Origin: Candidatus Saccharimonadota bacterium
GTDB taxonomy: Bacteria; Patescibacteriota; Saccharimonadia; Saccharimonadales; UBA4665
Reading direction: 5' to 3'
Length of the DNA: 6,142 bases
Assembly: GCA_027314795.1 (NCBI GenBank)
Contig: DAHVAE010000043.1
Location: forward strand, 1-6,142
Part shown: one piece after another, positions 1 through 5,566 of the stretch
Numbering within the stretch: position 1 is the stretch's first letter
Layout: the number at the start of each line of letters is the position of its first letter
Notes under the pieces: model-generated
Databases searched by the model: none
Seen by the model: the letters and a program-made list of their open reading frames with translations, nothing else
What the model was told of the DNA's origin: nothing
Translations under genes and position numbers: made by a program

Positions 1-73
1 AGACTTTACGGCCAGCTAAATCACCACTGACCCCGAAGATTACTAAGACAGTCGGTTCTAAATTAGCCGGCAT
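1..73 (-). CDS. zwf: Glucose-6-phosphate dehydrogenase, N-terminal fragment (cut by window edge)
   Basis: Only the first 24 codons lie in the window; the gene runs off the left edge. The visible protein contains VLVIFGVSGDLAGRK, which is the NADP-binding glycine-rich fingerprint (G-x-S-G-D-L-A-x-R-K) at the start of glucose-6-phosphate 1-dehydrogenase. That enzyme oxidises glucose-6-phosphate to 6-phosphogluconolactone in the cytosol and is the entry step of the oxidative pentose phosphate pathway. The ATG overlaps the last 11 nt of gnd in another frame. Together with the order pgl-gnd-zwf, this implies one transcript and translational coupling. A weak purine-rich site (GGTGGG) lies about 10 nt upstream inside gnd. 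Identity is well supported by the fingerprint and the neighbours; nothing can be said about the catalytic domain. Confidence 0.88.
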   Translation of the reverse strand, partial: MPANLEPTVLVIFGVSGDLAGRKV

Positions 74-974
74 TGAGATTATGCCCACCAAATTTATTCC
101 TCATAGCTGCCAGTAGCTTAGTAGCATAACTTGTTTGTCCGTTTTGAGAGTCAACTCGGACATGTAGGGAGGTGTTTATAGCTGGCATATCTATGCCAAG
201 TTCTTTAGCAGCCTCAAGTGCCCATTTAGCTTCGCCAGACTCAGCAACTATTCCTTCTATGCCCTCAAGCTCTGGGTTGTCTGCCATAATGTCGCTGACT
301 AATTCATTTAGCCAAGAGGTTATGACACTGTGATGCTGCCAAACATCAGCAGCCTTCTTGAGATCTAAGTTGTTATATGGTCCTTCCTTTAGGAACCTAT
401 AGCCTTCAGCTAGGCTTTCCATCATGCCGTATTCAATTGCATTATGTGTCATCTTAACGAAGTGGCCGCTACCTGATGGCCCAAAGTATTGGTATTGTCC
501 CTCTGGGGCAGCTAGCACTTCTAAGACTGGCTTTAAACTATTAAAGGCTGCCTCGCTATCTGACCCTACCATCATTGAAAAACCGTTCTGATAGCCCCAG
601 ACGCCACCACTTACTCCAATATCTACATACTTGTGGTCTTCGCTGGTTACTGTGCCATTACGTTTTTTGGTTAATCTAAAATCTGAATTACCGCCGTCAA
701 TAATTAGGCTGTGCTTTGGTAGTATTTTTAACCACTCGTTTAATTGCTCGTCTATGACTTCAGCCGGCAACATAAGCCATAGGGTTACGGGCTGATTGTC
801 AAAGGCCGCCAGTACTTCTTCTTTACTATAAGCTCCTAAAGCTCCGTATGTTTTAGCGGTGTCTATCGGTTCTGGGCTACGGTTATGAGCAATTACTTCT
901 ACTTGTCCAGATTCAGCAAGCTTTCTGACTATCTGGCTACCCATTCTACCTAGACCATGTACAGCTATCTTCAT
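63..974 (-). CDS. gnd: 6-phosphogluconate dehydrogenase (decarboxylating), short form
   Basis: This cytosolic enzyme oxidatively decarboxylates 6-phosphogluconate to ribulose-5-phosphate. It has 303 residues, matching the short GndA/YqeC-type family and not the classical form of about 470 residues. The Rossmann motif GLGRMG is at residues 7-12, IIDGGNSDF at 91-99, the substrate-binding VSGGVWG at 121-127, and HFVKMTHNAIEYG at 171-183 carries the expected catalytic Lys174 and Asn178. The C-terminus AMRNKFGGH (290-298) is typical of the short form. After the second beta strand it reads HNRS (30-33). An Arg there usually contacts the 2'-phosphate of NADP, so NADP preference is inferred, although many short forms use NAD. 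The ATG sits in an ATGA overlap with the pgl stop, preceded by a strong GGAGGG Shine-Dalgarno inside pgl. The 3' end overlaps zwf by 11 nt. Confidence 0.95.
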   Translation of the reverse strand: MKIAVHGLGRMGSQIVRKLAESGQVEVIAHNRSPEPIDTAKTYGALGAYSKEEVLAAFDNQPVTLWLMLPAEVIDEQLNEWLKILPKHSLIIDGGNSDFRLTKKRNGTVTSEDHKYVDIGVSGGVWGYQNGFSMMVGSDSEAAFNSLKPVLEVLAAPEGQYQYFGPSGSGHFVKMTHNAIEYGMMESLAEGYRFLKEGPYNNLDLKKAADVWQHHSVITSWLNELVSDIMADNPELEGIEGIVAESGEAKWALEAAKELGIDMPAINTSLHVRVDSQNGQTSYATKLLAAMRNKFGGHNLNAG

Positions 975-1636
975 TCACCCTCCTCTAATTGATCATTATA
1001 TACTGTTACGTTTTTCATATCGTTAAGAATTAACGATGGAAACGAGTCTAACGATTCTTGAGCTGCCTTGAGCCGCTTGAGAGCATTTAGTTTGTTGGCT
1101 CCGAAGCAAAAGACGTAGCTAATATCTATATCTTTAAGGGCCCTAAGTGACAAGCTAAGTCTGTTATACGGGCGAGATTCGTAATATACAACTGAATCTA
1201 ACGTGGTTGCACCTAAAGTAAAAGGTAGGACTCCGGCAATATGCCCATCATCACCAATTCCAAACTGCCCGATAACTTTAGATTGACCTTTAAATTTATT
1301 AAACATCTTTAAGTAAACACCCTTAGCTTCTTCAGGAGATGGGTTACCTTGTAATATGTCTGGGAAACTAGCGTTCTTAAGATTAAGGCCGCTAGACATT
1401 AATTGGTAGTAATTTGAATCTTTATGGCCTTTAGGGCCAAAACGTTCATCGCTAAGTAGGATTTTTAAGTTACTTGTTAAACTTTTCTCTAATTGGTTTA
1501 AGACATTAACCTCAATTTGGATGTTTGAGCCCCCAGATACTAGCCATAATACTGGTCCTGAGCTTAATGAATCTGATAGCTTTTGAGCAAGTTTAGCCTG
1601 ACCTTCACTACTATTAACGGATTTAACAAATTTCAT
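971..1636 (-). CDS. pgl: 6-phosphogluconolactonase
   Basis: This 221-residue protein of the SugarP_isomerase/NagB-like fold hydrolyses 6-phosphogluconolactone to 6-phosphogluconate, linking the reactions of its neighbours zwf and gnd. Visible motifs are the phosphate-binding SGGS (34-37), SDERFGP (62-68, equivalent to the family's ADER motif) and GIGDDGHIAGVLP (126-138), which matches the family G-x-G-x-DGH-x-A-x-x-x-P signature with the catalytic-type His132. RPYNRLSLSL (155-164) corresponds to the conserved substrate-binding Arg segment. Length is slightly short of the usual 230-260. It is the first gene of the minus-strand operon and ends in a 4-nt ATGA overlap with gnd. It lacks a well-spaced Shine-Dalgarno (an AGGT lies directly against the ATG), and -10-like boxes lie 9-14 nt upstream, so a very short leader is likely. 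Glucosamine-6-phosphate deaminase is the alternative fold relative, but the DGHIA motif and context favour Pgl. Confidence 0.92.
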   Translation of the reverse strand: MKFVKSVNSSEGQAKLAQKLSDSLSSGPVLWLVSGGSNIQIEVNVLNQLEKSLTSNLKILLSDERFGPKGHKDSNYYQLMSSGLNLKNASFPDILQGNPSPEEAKGVYLKMFNKFKGQSKVIGQFGIGDDGHIAGVLPFTLGATTLDSVVYYESRPYNRLSLSLRALKDIDISYVFCFGANKLNALKRLKAAQESLDSFPSLILNDMKNVTVYNDQLEEGE

Positions 1637-1645
1637 ACCTAAGAC

Positions 1646-1656
1646 ATTTTATTATC
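1646..1656 (-). promoter_or_regulatory. Candidate -10 region for the pgl-gnd-zwf operon
   Basis: On the minus strand two overlapping -10-like hexamers occur, GATAAT (1656-1651) and TAAAAT (1651-1646), followed by 14 or 9 nt before the pgl ATG. No convincing -35 hexamer is seen at 16-18 nt spacing. A start about 7 nt downstream of either would leave a leader of only about 2-8 nt. Assignment is from sequence only. Confidence 0.45.
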
Positions 1657-1661
1657 TTAAG

Positions 1662-1690
1662 TTAAGAAATAGCAAAGATGAGGCTATAAT
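1662..1690 (+). promoter_or_regulatory. Promoter of the duplicated DoxX-like membrane protein gene
   Basis: A consensus TATAAT (1685-1690) lies 17 nt downstream of TTAAGA (1662-1667, four of six matches to TTGACA), which is ideal sigma70-type spacing. Transcription would begin near 1697, leaving a leader of roughly 12 nt before the ATG at 1709. No Shine-Dalgarno is visible. It is divergent from, and nearly overlaps, the candidate pgl promoter. Confidence 0.65.
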
Positions 1691-1708
1691 TAAGCATAAG
1701 TATTTGCG

Positions 1709-2656
1709 ATGAAGTTAGTTTTTATATCTAGGCGAAAAATTCAGATTGTCATTGGGGCCTTTTGGTTTTTAGATGGCTGTCTGCAGCTTCAGCCGAAAAT
1801 GTTTACTAGCAAGTTTATTACTCAAGTAGTTCAACCAGCTCAGGTTGGTCAACCTTTTTATATCTATGACCCAATTCATTTCGGCATCAAGCTTTTCTTA
1901 ACCCACCCAGCAGTGTTTAATAGTTTAATTGTATTAGTTCAAATGACAATTGGGCTATTAATCTTATATAAACCATCGGCTAAAGTCGGGCTATGGCTAT
2001 CTGTCGCGTACGGGCTCTTTGTTTGGGTTATGGGTGAAGCTGCTGCTGGTATGTTTAGCGGCCACTCAAGCTTAATTGTCGGTTTACCTGGTGCTGCTCT
2101 TTTATACAGCCTTATATCCCTAGGCGTATTGTCTAAAGGCCAAGATGATCAAAAGCCAGCAGATAGCTGGTTAGCTTTTATTTGGGCGTTAGTTTGGAGC
2201 GTCGGGGCAATGTTTGAGTTGCTGCCTGCTCAAAATTCAATGTCTATGCTAAAGTCGATGATAACGGCCAATGTTAGTGGTGCTCCTAGGTGGTTAGCCT
2301 ATGTAGATAAGCATGCGGCTAGTCTATTAAATCATTTTGGTGCAAGTACTAGCATGAACATGGGCGGCTCTTCTGGATATTTATATATATTGGTACTTGC
2401 GCTAGTGATGCTAGCAATTGGGCTGGGGGTCTTCTTGGGTAAGAATTTAAGGTTAGCCACCATACTACTTGGGATAATTTTGTCACTAATTTTCTGGGTT
2501 GTCGGCCAGAGTCTTGGGGACTACTACACTGGTGTTATGACCGATTTACAAACAGCTCCATTAATTATTCTTTTAGCTGTAGCTATTATTGGCCAGCCTG
2601 ACCTTAAACTTAAGCTGAATAAAGTTTATCTTAAGCTTGAAAAGATCGTTACTTAA
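1709..2656 (+). CDS. Polytopic membrane protein, DoxX-like, internally duplicated
   Basis: This 315-residue integral membrane protein has about eight hydrophobic segments, at roughly residues 12-28, 70-88, 93-112, 121-140, 154-173, 222-243, 248-268 and 283-296. The N-terminal half contains FLDGCLQLQPKMF (20-32) and GEAAAGMFSGHSSL (109-122), a pattern I associate with actinobacterial DoxX-like proteins of unknown function. The two halves look homologous: each has a first helix followed by an L-Q/E-L-x-P-like turn, a long extramembrane stretch, then three helices. The spacing of FVWVMGEAAAGMFSG (104-118) matches IFWVVGQSLGDYYTG (261-275). DoxX itself is a four-helix unit, so this is probably a tandem duplication. 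No catalytic or metal site is evident and substrate and role are unknown. It has its own promoter and its last 8 bp overlap the convergent epimerase gene. Membrane location is solid; the DoxX link is from memory of the family. Confidence 0.8.
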   Translation: MKLVFISRRKIQIVIGAFWFLDGCLQLQPKMFTSKFITQVVQPAQVGQPFYIYDPIHFGIKLFLTHPAVFNSLIVLVQMTIGLLILYKPSAKVGLWLSVAYGLFVWVMGEAAAGMFSGHSSLIVGLPGAALLYSLISLGVLSKGQDDQKPADSWLAFIWALVWSVGAMFELLPAQNSMSMLKSMITANVSGAPRWLAYVDKHAASLLNHFGASTSMNMGGSSGYLYILVLALVMLAIGLGVFLGKNLRLATILLGIILSLIFWVVGQSLGDYYTGVMTDLQTAPLIILLAVAIIGQPDLKLKLNKVYLKLEKIVT

Positions 2657-3815
2657 CCCGCCAGAGCGAAGTTGAAGGTATTTTAGTCTTATCAACTCTA
2701 CTTATATACTTTTTGGCAACATCTTCAACTTCTGTCATTAGCCCTTTAGATAATGTGGTTGGTTGCAAACCAAGAGCCAGAAACTGTCTGTTTTCAACTA
2801 CTAGATCGTTTTTATCTGCTTCTTTTCTCGGGTTTTCTAAGTGGTCAATTTTCGCACCTGTTAGTTTGCCAATTAGCTTTGCCAGATCAATAACTTTATG
2901 TACTTCTGTCATTTGATTAAAGATATGTGGTTTGTCGCCACGTTTTGGCGGGTTATTGATGGCGATCTCAATACACCTAACCGTATCTTTAATGTGTATA
3001 AAGGCTCGTGTTTGGCCGCCACTACCGTGCACTGTCAATGGATAGCCAACGGCAGCTTGCATCAAAAAACGATTTAAAACAGTACCGTAATCGCCGTCAT
3101 AATCAAAACGATTAATGAGTCTTTCGTCGAGTATTGTTTCAGGTGTTTGGGTACCCCAGACTATACCCTGGTGGAGATCGGTGACCCTAACTTCATCGTT
3201 TTTAGCGTAAAAGGCAAACATTAATTGATCCAGTGTTTTGGTCATATGGTAAACCGATCCCGGGTTGGCTGGGTGGAGTATTTCTCTAGACAACTCACCT
3301 TCTGGAGTTTCAACTTTTACAGATATATAGCCTTCTGGTATGGGAGCTGAACCCGACCAGCCATAGCCATAAACCCCCATAGTGCCTAGGTGCACTACGT
3401 GGGCGTCTAGGTCTGCTTCAACTATTGCACAAAGTAAGTTATGGGTAGCGTTGACATTATTATCTACAGTGTATCGTTTAGTTTTTGAGCTCTTCATTGA
3501 GTAAGGTGCGGCACGCTGTTCGGCAAAGTGGATGATAGCTTCAGGTTTGTCGTTTTTGAGCATGCTTAATAAGCGGTCATACTCCTTGGCAATATCTAGA
3601 TCAATGTAGCTGATCTTTTTATTCGATACCTTCTTCCAGGCGGACAGGCGTTCAGACATGGTTGCGATCGGAGTCAGTGAACTAACTTCAAGTTGCACAT
3701 CTATTTGTCTGTGAGACATATTGTCTACGATGGTAACGTCGTGGCCTTTTTTAGATAAGTGCAAAGCAGTCGGCCAACCGCAAAAGCCGTCGCCACCTAG
3801 AATAAGTATTTTCAT
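2649..3815 (-). CDS. UDP-sulfoquinovose synthase-like NAD-dependent epimerase (SQD1/SqdB/Agl3 family)
   Basis: This 388-residue extended short-chain dehydrogenase is close along its whole length to SQD1-type enzymes, which convert UDP-glucose plus sulfite to UDP-sulfoquinovose. Visible motifs are the NAD-binding GGDGFCGW (7-14) with DN at 31-32, HFAEQRAAPYSM (96-107), TMGVYG (145-150), the catalytic YHMTK (Y189, K193), DLHQGIVWG (213-221), DYGTVLNRF (242-250) and GGQTRAFIHIKDT (266-278). The C-terminus, RVDKTKIP...SLW (373-385), also resembles SQD1. The expected catalytic triad Thr145/Tyr189/Lys193 is present. The glutamate of the usual TMGEYG motif is valine here, and the stretch from TMG to the catalytic Tyr is longer than in plant SQD1. 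Sulfoquinovose synthesis is therefore likely but not proven; another UDP-hexose modification is possible. The start is supported by AAAGGA 5 nt before the ATG. No sulfolipid synthase gene is visible nearby. Confidence 0.85.
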   Translation of the reverse strand: MKILILGGDGFCGWPTALHLSKKGHDVTIVDNMSHRQIDVQLEVSSLTPIATMSERLSAWKKVSNKKISYIDLDIAKEYDRLLSMLKNDKPEAIIHFAEQRAAPYSMKSSKTKRYTVDNNVNATHNLLCAIVEADLDAHVVHLGTMGVYGYGWSGSAPIPEGYISVKVETPEGELSREILHPANPGSVYHMTKTLDQLMFAFYAKNDEVRVTDLHQGIVWGTQTPETILDERLINRFDYDGDYGTVLNRFLMQAAVGYPLTVHGSGGQTRAFIHIKDTVRCIEIAINNPPKRGDKPHIFNQMTEVHKVIDLAKLIGKLTGAKIDHLENPRKEADKNDLVVENRQFLALGLQPTTLSKGLMTEVEDVAKKYISRVDKTKIPSTSLWRVK

Positions 3816-3821
3816 GTTATT
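3816..3821 (-). promoter_or_regulatory. Shine-Dalgarno region of the epimerase gene
   Basis: On the minus strand AAAGGAATAAC directly precedes the ATG, giving an AAAGGA core (3826-3821) with 5-nt spacing. It decides the start at 3815 and contrasts with the neighbouring genes hisS and the 98-residue protein gene, which have no such site. Confidence 0.6.
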
Positions 3822-3861
3822 CCTTTTAGTTTACTCCAATATTTTTAGCACATCGCTGCTT

Positions 3862-3896
3862 AAGCCCGACTGTAGGCTTTATGACTCCCCATTATA
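3862..3896 (-). promoter_or_regulatory. Candidate promoter -10 and leader hairpin of the epimerase gene
   Basis: A consensus TATAAT reads on the minus strand at 3896-3891, but no good -35 is found at normal spacing. A start near 3884 would give a leader of about 69 nt. At the very 5' end of that leader a short inverted repeat, AAGCC (minus 3879-3875) and GGCTT (3866-3862) around an 8-nt loop, could form a weak hairpin. There is no ligand-binding fold I recognise, so this is not called a riboswitch. Confidence 0.4.
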
Positions 3897-3903
3897 TCTC
3901 ACA

Positions 3904-3929
3904 TTGACAGTTCTTTTGTAATGTATACT
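3904..3929 (+). promoter_or_regulatory. Promoter of hisS with leaderless start
   Basis: A perfect TTGACA (3904-3909) is followed by TATACT (3924-3929) with a 14-nt spacer, shorter than the usual 16-18. The -10 box ends 8 nt before the hisS ATG at 3938, so transcription would begin at or within about 2 nt of the start codon. No Shine-Dalgarno exists in between. The short spacing makes the -35 assignment uncertain; the -10 placement is more secure. Confidence 0.55.
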
Positions 3930-3937
3930 GTTAACAA

Positions 3938-5221
3938 ATGGCAAAAGATCAAGGACCTCTGTCAGGCTTTAGAGATATGCTGTCAGACCAAACACTTGCC
4001 CGCCAGCAAGTGCTAGACGTGATAAAGCATGTCTATGAGCTTTATGGCTTTATGCCCATTAAAACCCCTGCTATTGAGAGGTTTGAAACGCTCAACGGCA
4101 AGTATGGTGAAGAAGCTACGACACTTATGTATGAATTTGAAGACCGGGGTGGTAGGCATTTAGCCCTTCGCTATGACCATACTGTGCCACTGGCTAGATT
4201 AATGGCAACCTACGGGCAGTCACTGCCTAATCCATATAAAAGATATGTGGTTGGTGACGTTTGGCGAGGTGAAAGTCCGCAAGCCGGCAGGTACCGTGAA
4301 TTTACTCAAATTGATGCAGATATTGTTGGCAGCGACAGTTATCTAGCTGACGTCGAGATTCTAGTTATGATGCACGATGTTTTTAAGGCACTTAAGTTAA
4401 ATGTAACCATAGAGGTAAATGACCGCAGGATCTTAGATGGGCTAGCTGAACTTTGTGGGATAACTGACCAGCATCAGTTTATTAAACTTATCGGGGTTAT
4501 AGATAAAGTTTCAAAGATTGGGCCTGATGCAGTTCTACAAGAAATTGGAGCCGACTTTGGGCCCGAAGCTAAAGCGCATGTTGCTAAAATACTTGCTACA
4601 GATATGTCATTTGACGATGCTTTAGCTATTGTAAATAACTCTAAAGCCAAAGACGGTATCAGCAACCTAAAGAGTATTTTTGCAGCTTTTGAACCACTTA
4701 GCCTTTTAGATATCAAATTTAAGCCGGCGATTGCCAGGGGGTTAAACTATTACACTTCGACGATATTTGAAACCATCATAAATGAACAACCGGGTATAGG
4801 TAGCGTTTGTAGTGGCGGACGATATGATAAACTAATTGGCCAACTTGGCGGTCCTAATAGTCCGGCAATTGGCACCTCTATTGGCCTAGATAGATTAATG
4901 GACGTTATAAGCCTACTGTCGAAAGTCGACTTGCCAGATACAAAAACTCAAGTATATATAGCTAATTTAGATGATAAGCTCAATAGCGAACGTTTAAAGA
5001 TTGCGCAAATATTACGAGCAGCTTCTATACCCACAGAGCTTTATTTCAAAGAAGCTAAACTTGGCAAACAATTAGAGTCAATTTCTAAGTTAGGCGTAGC
5101 TAAGGTTATAATTTACGGTCAGCAGGAACTCGATAAAAACGTAGTTGTTGTGCGTGACCTTAAAAACTCATCTCAAGCAGAGGTACCAGTTTCTGAACTA
5201 ACAAGATACTTTAGTAATTAA
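3938..5221 (+). CDS. hisS: Histidyl-tRNA synthetase
   Basis: This 427-residue cytosolic class II aminoacyl-tRNA synthetase charges tRNA(His) with histidine using ATP. Its length is normal for bacterial HisRS. The N-terminus has GFRDML (10-15) and a motif 1 region running to IKTPAIE (41-47). RYDHTVPLAR is at 78-87. Motif 2 is in GDVWRGESPQAGRYREFTQ (106-124), the histidine-binding HisA segment is ARGLNYYTSTIFE (266-278), and motif 3 is GGRYDKLIGQLGG (293-305) to GTSIGLDRL (312-320). The anticodon-binding domain spans about 337-425, with KEAKLGKQLE (371-380). In HisA the usual RGLDYY reads RGLNYY, an Asp-to-Asn change; the catalytic-type Arg268 is kept. The gene is transcribed from a promoter that leaves almost no leader, and the next gene has its own promoter 10-15 nt after the stop. 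Confidence 0.97.
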   Translation: MAKDQGPLSGFRDMLSDQTLARQQVLDVIKHVYELYGFMPIKTPAIERFETLNGKYGEEATTLMYEFEDRGGRHLALRYDHTVPLARLMATYGQSLPNPYKRYVVGDVWRGESPQAGRYREFTQIDADIVGSDSYLADVEILVMMHDVFKALKLNVTIEVNDRRILDGLAELCGITDQHQFIKLIGVIDKVSKIGPDAVLQEIGADFGPEAKAHVAKILATDMSFDDALAIVNNSKAKDGISNLKSIFAAFEPLSLLDIKFKPAIARGLNYYTSTIFETIINEQPGIGSVCSGGRYDKLIGQLGGPNSPAIGTSIGLDRLMDVISLLSKVDLPDTKTQVYIANLDDKLNSERLKIAQILRAASIPTELYFKEAKLGKQLESISKLGVAKVIIYGQQELDKNVVVVRDLKNSSQAEVPVSELTRYFSN

Positions 5222-5228
5222 TTTGCTT

Positions 5229-5248
5229 TTATACTTCGTCGGTATAAT
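5229..5248 (+). promoter_or_regulatory. Promoter of the 98-residue membrane protein, overlapped by an inverted repeat
   Basis: A consensus TATAAT (5243-5248) ends 8 nt before the ATG at 5257, so the transcript would be leaderless or nearly so, with no Shine-Dalgarno. A TTGCTT 14 nt upstream (5223-5228) is a possible -35 with the same unusual spacing as hisS. TTATAC (5229-5234) and GTATAA (5242-5247) form a perfect 6-bp inverted repeat with a 7-nt centre that covers the -10 box, a possible operator but AT-rich enough to be chance. Confidence 0.6.
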
Positions 5249-5256
5249 ATAAACCT

Positions 5257-5553
5257 ATGTGGCAATTATATGTCTACAGCTTTTTGGCTGGACTAATTGG
5301 CGCTAACGGGGTTCCGCATTTTATTAAAGGGATAACCGGCGAAAAGCACCAAACACCATTTGGCAATCCGTCATCAGCGGTTGTTAATGTGGTTTGGGGT
5401 ATGGTCAACTTTGCTGTTGCCGGTCTTCTAATATTTTATGCGCACCCTCACGCTAGGGGCCATCTACTGAGGTCATTCGGCCTGGTAGTTCTTGGTGCAC
5501 TACTGACTAGCGTATTGTTAGCCTCAGTTTGGTCAAAAGCAACTAAAAAATAG
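5257..5553 (+). CDS. Small conserved membrane protein of unknown function
   Basis: This 98-residue protein has three predicted membrane helices, at about residues 4-22, 42-62 and 71-91, and a basic C-terminus (SKATKK). It carries the motifs NGVPHFIKGITGE (17-29) and TPFGNPSSAVVNVVWGMVN (33-51). I recognise this pattern from short hypothetical membrane proteins spread across actinobacteria and other phyla, with no assigned function that I know. The invariant-looking Pro/His (PHF) and Pro-Phe-Gly segment between helices 1 and 2 may be a functional loop. It starts 35 nt after hisS but has its own promoter and a near-leaderless start, so it need not depend on hisS transcription. It converges with the GtrA-like gene 13 bp away. 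The start is fixed by the promoter position. Confidence 0.8.
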   Translation: MWQLYVYSFLAGLIGANGVPHFIKGITGEKHQTPFGNPSSAVVNVVWGMVNFAVAGLLIFYAHPHARGHLLRSFGLVVLGALLTSVLLASVWSKATKK

Positions 5554-5566
5554 ACAAACTAAGTAG

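Noticed and set aside
2603..2640. Cluster of CTTAAG and AAACTT/AAGTTT repeats near the end of the membrane protein gene
   Set aside because: Explained by repeated Lys-Leu codons in the KLKLNKVYLKLEK tail; no stable GC stem or T-run to make it a terminator.
2713..2916. Plus-strand open frame of 67 codons
   Set aside because: It lies entirely antisense within the well-supported epimerase gene, has no recognisable motif or promoter, and is a shadow of that gene's codon pattern.
3862..3879. Riboswitch or T-box in the epimerase leader or upstream of hisS
   Set aside because: Only one 5-bp stem is visible, with no conserved riboswitch core, and hisS has essentially no leader to hold a T-box.
3721..3921. 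Plus-strand open frame of 66 codons reaching into the epimerase-hisS intergenic region
   Set aside because: Half is antisense to the epimerase N-terminus and the rest crosses the promoter elements of both flanking genes; no family features or ribosome-binding site.
4474..4716. Minus-strand open frame of 80 codons inside hisS
   Set aside because: Fully antisense to the conserved HisRS coding frame, low-complexity Ser/Ala/Ile composition, no promoter.
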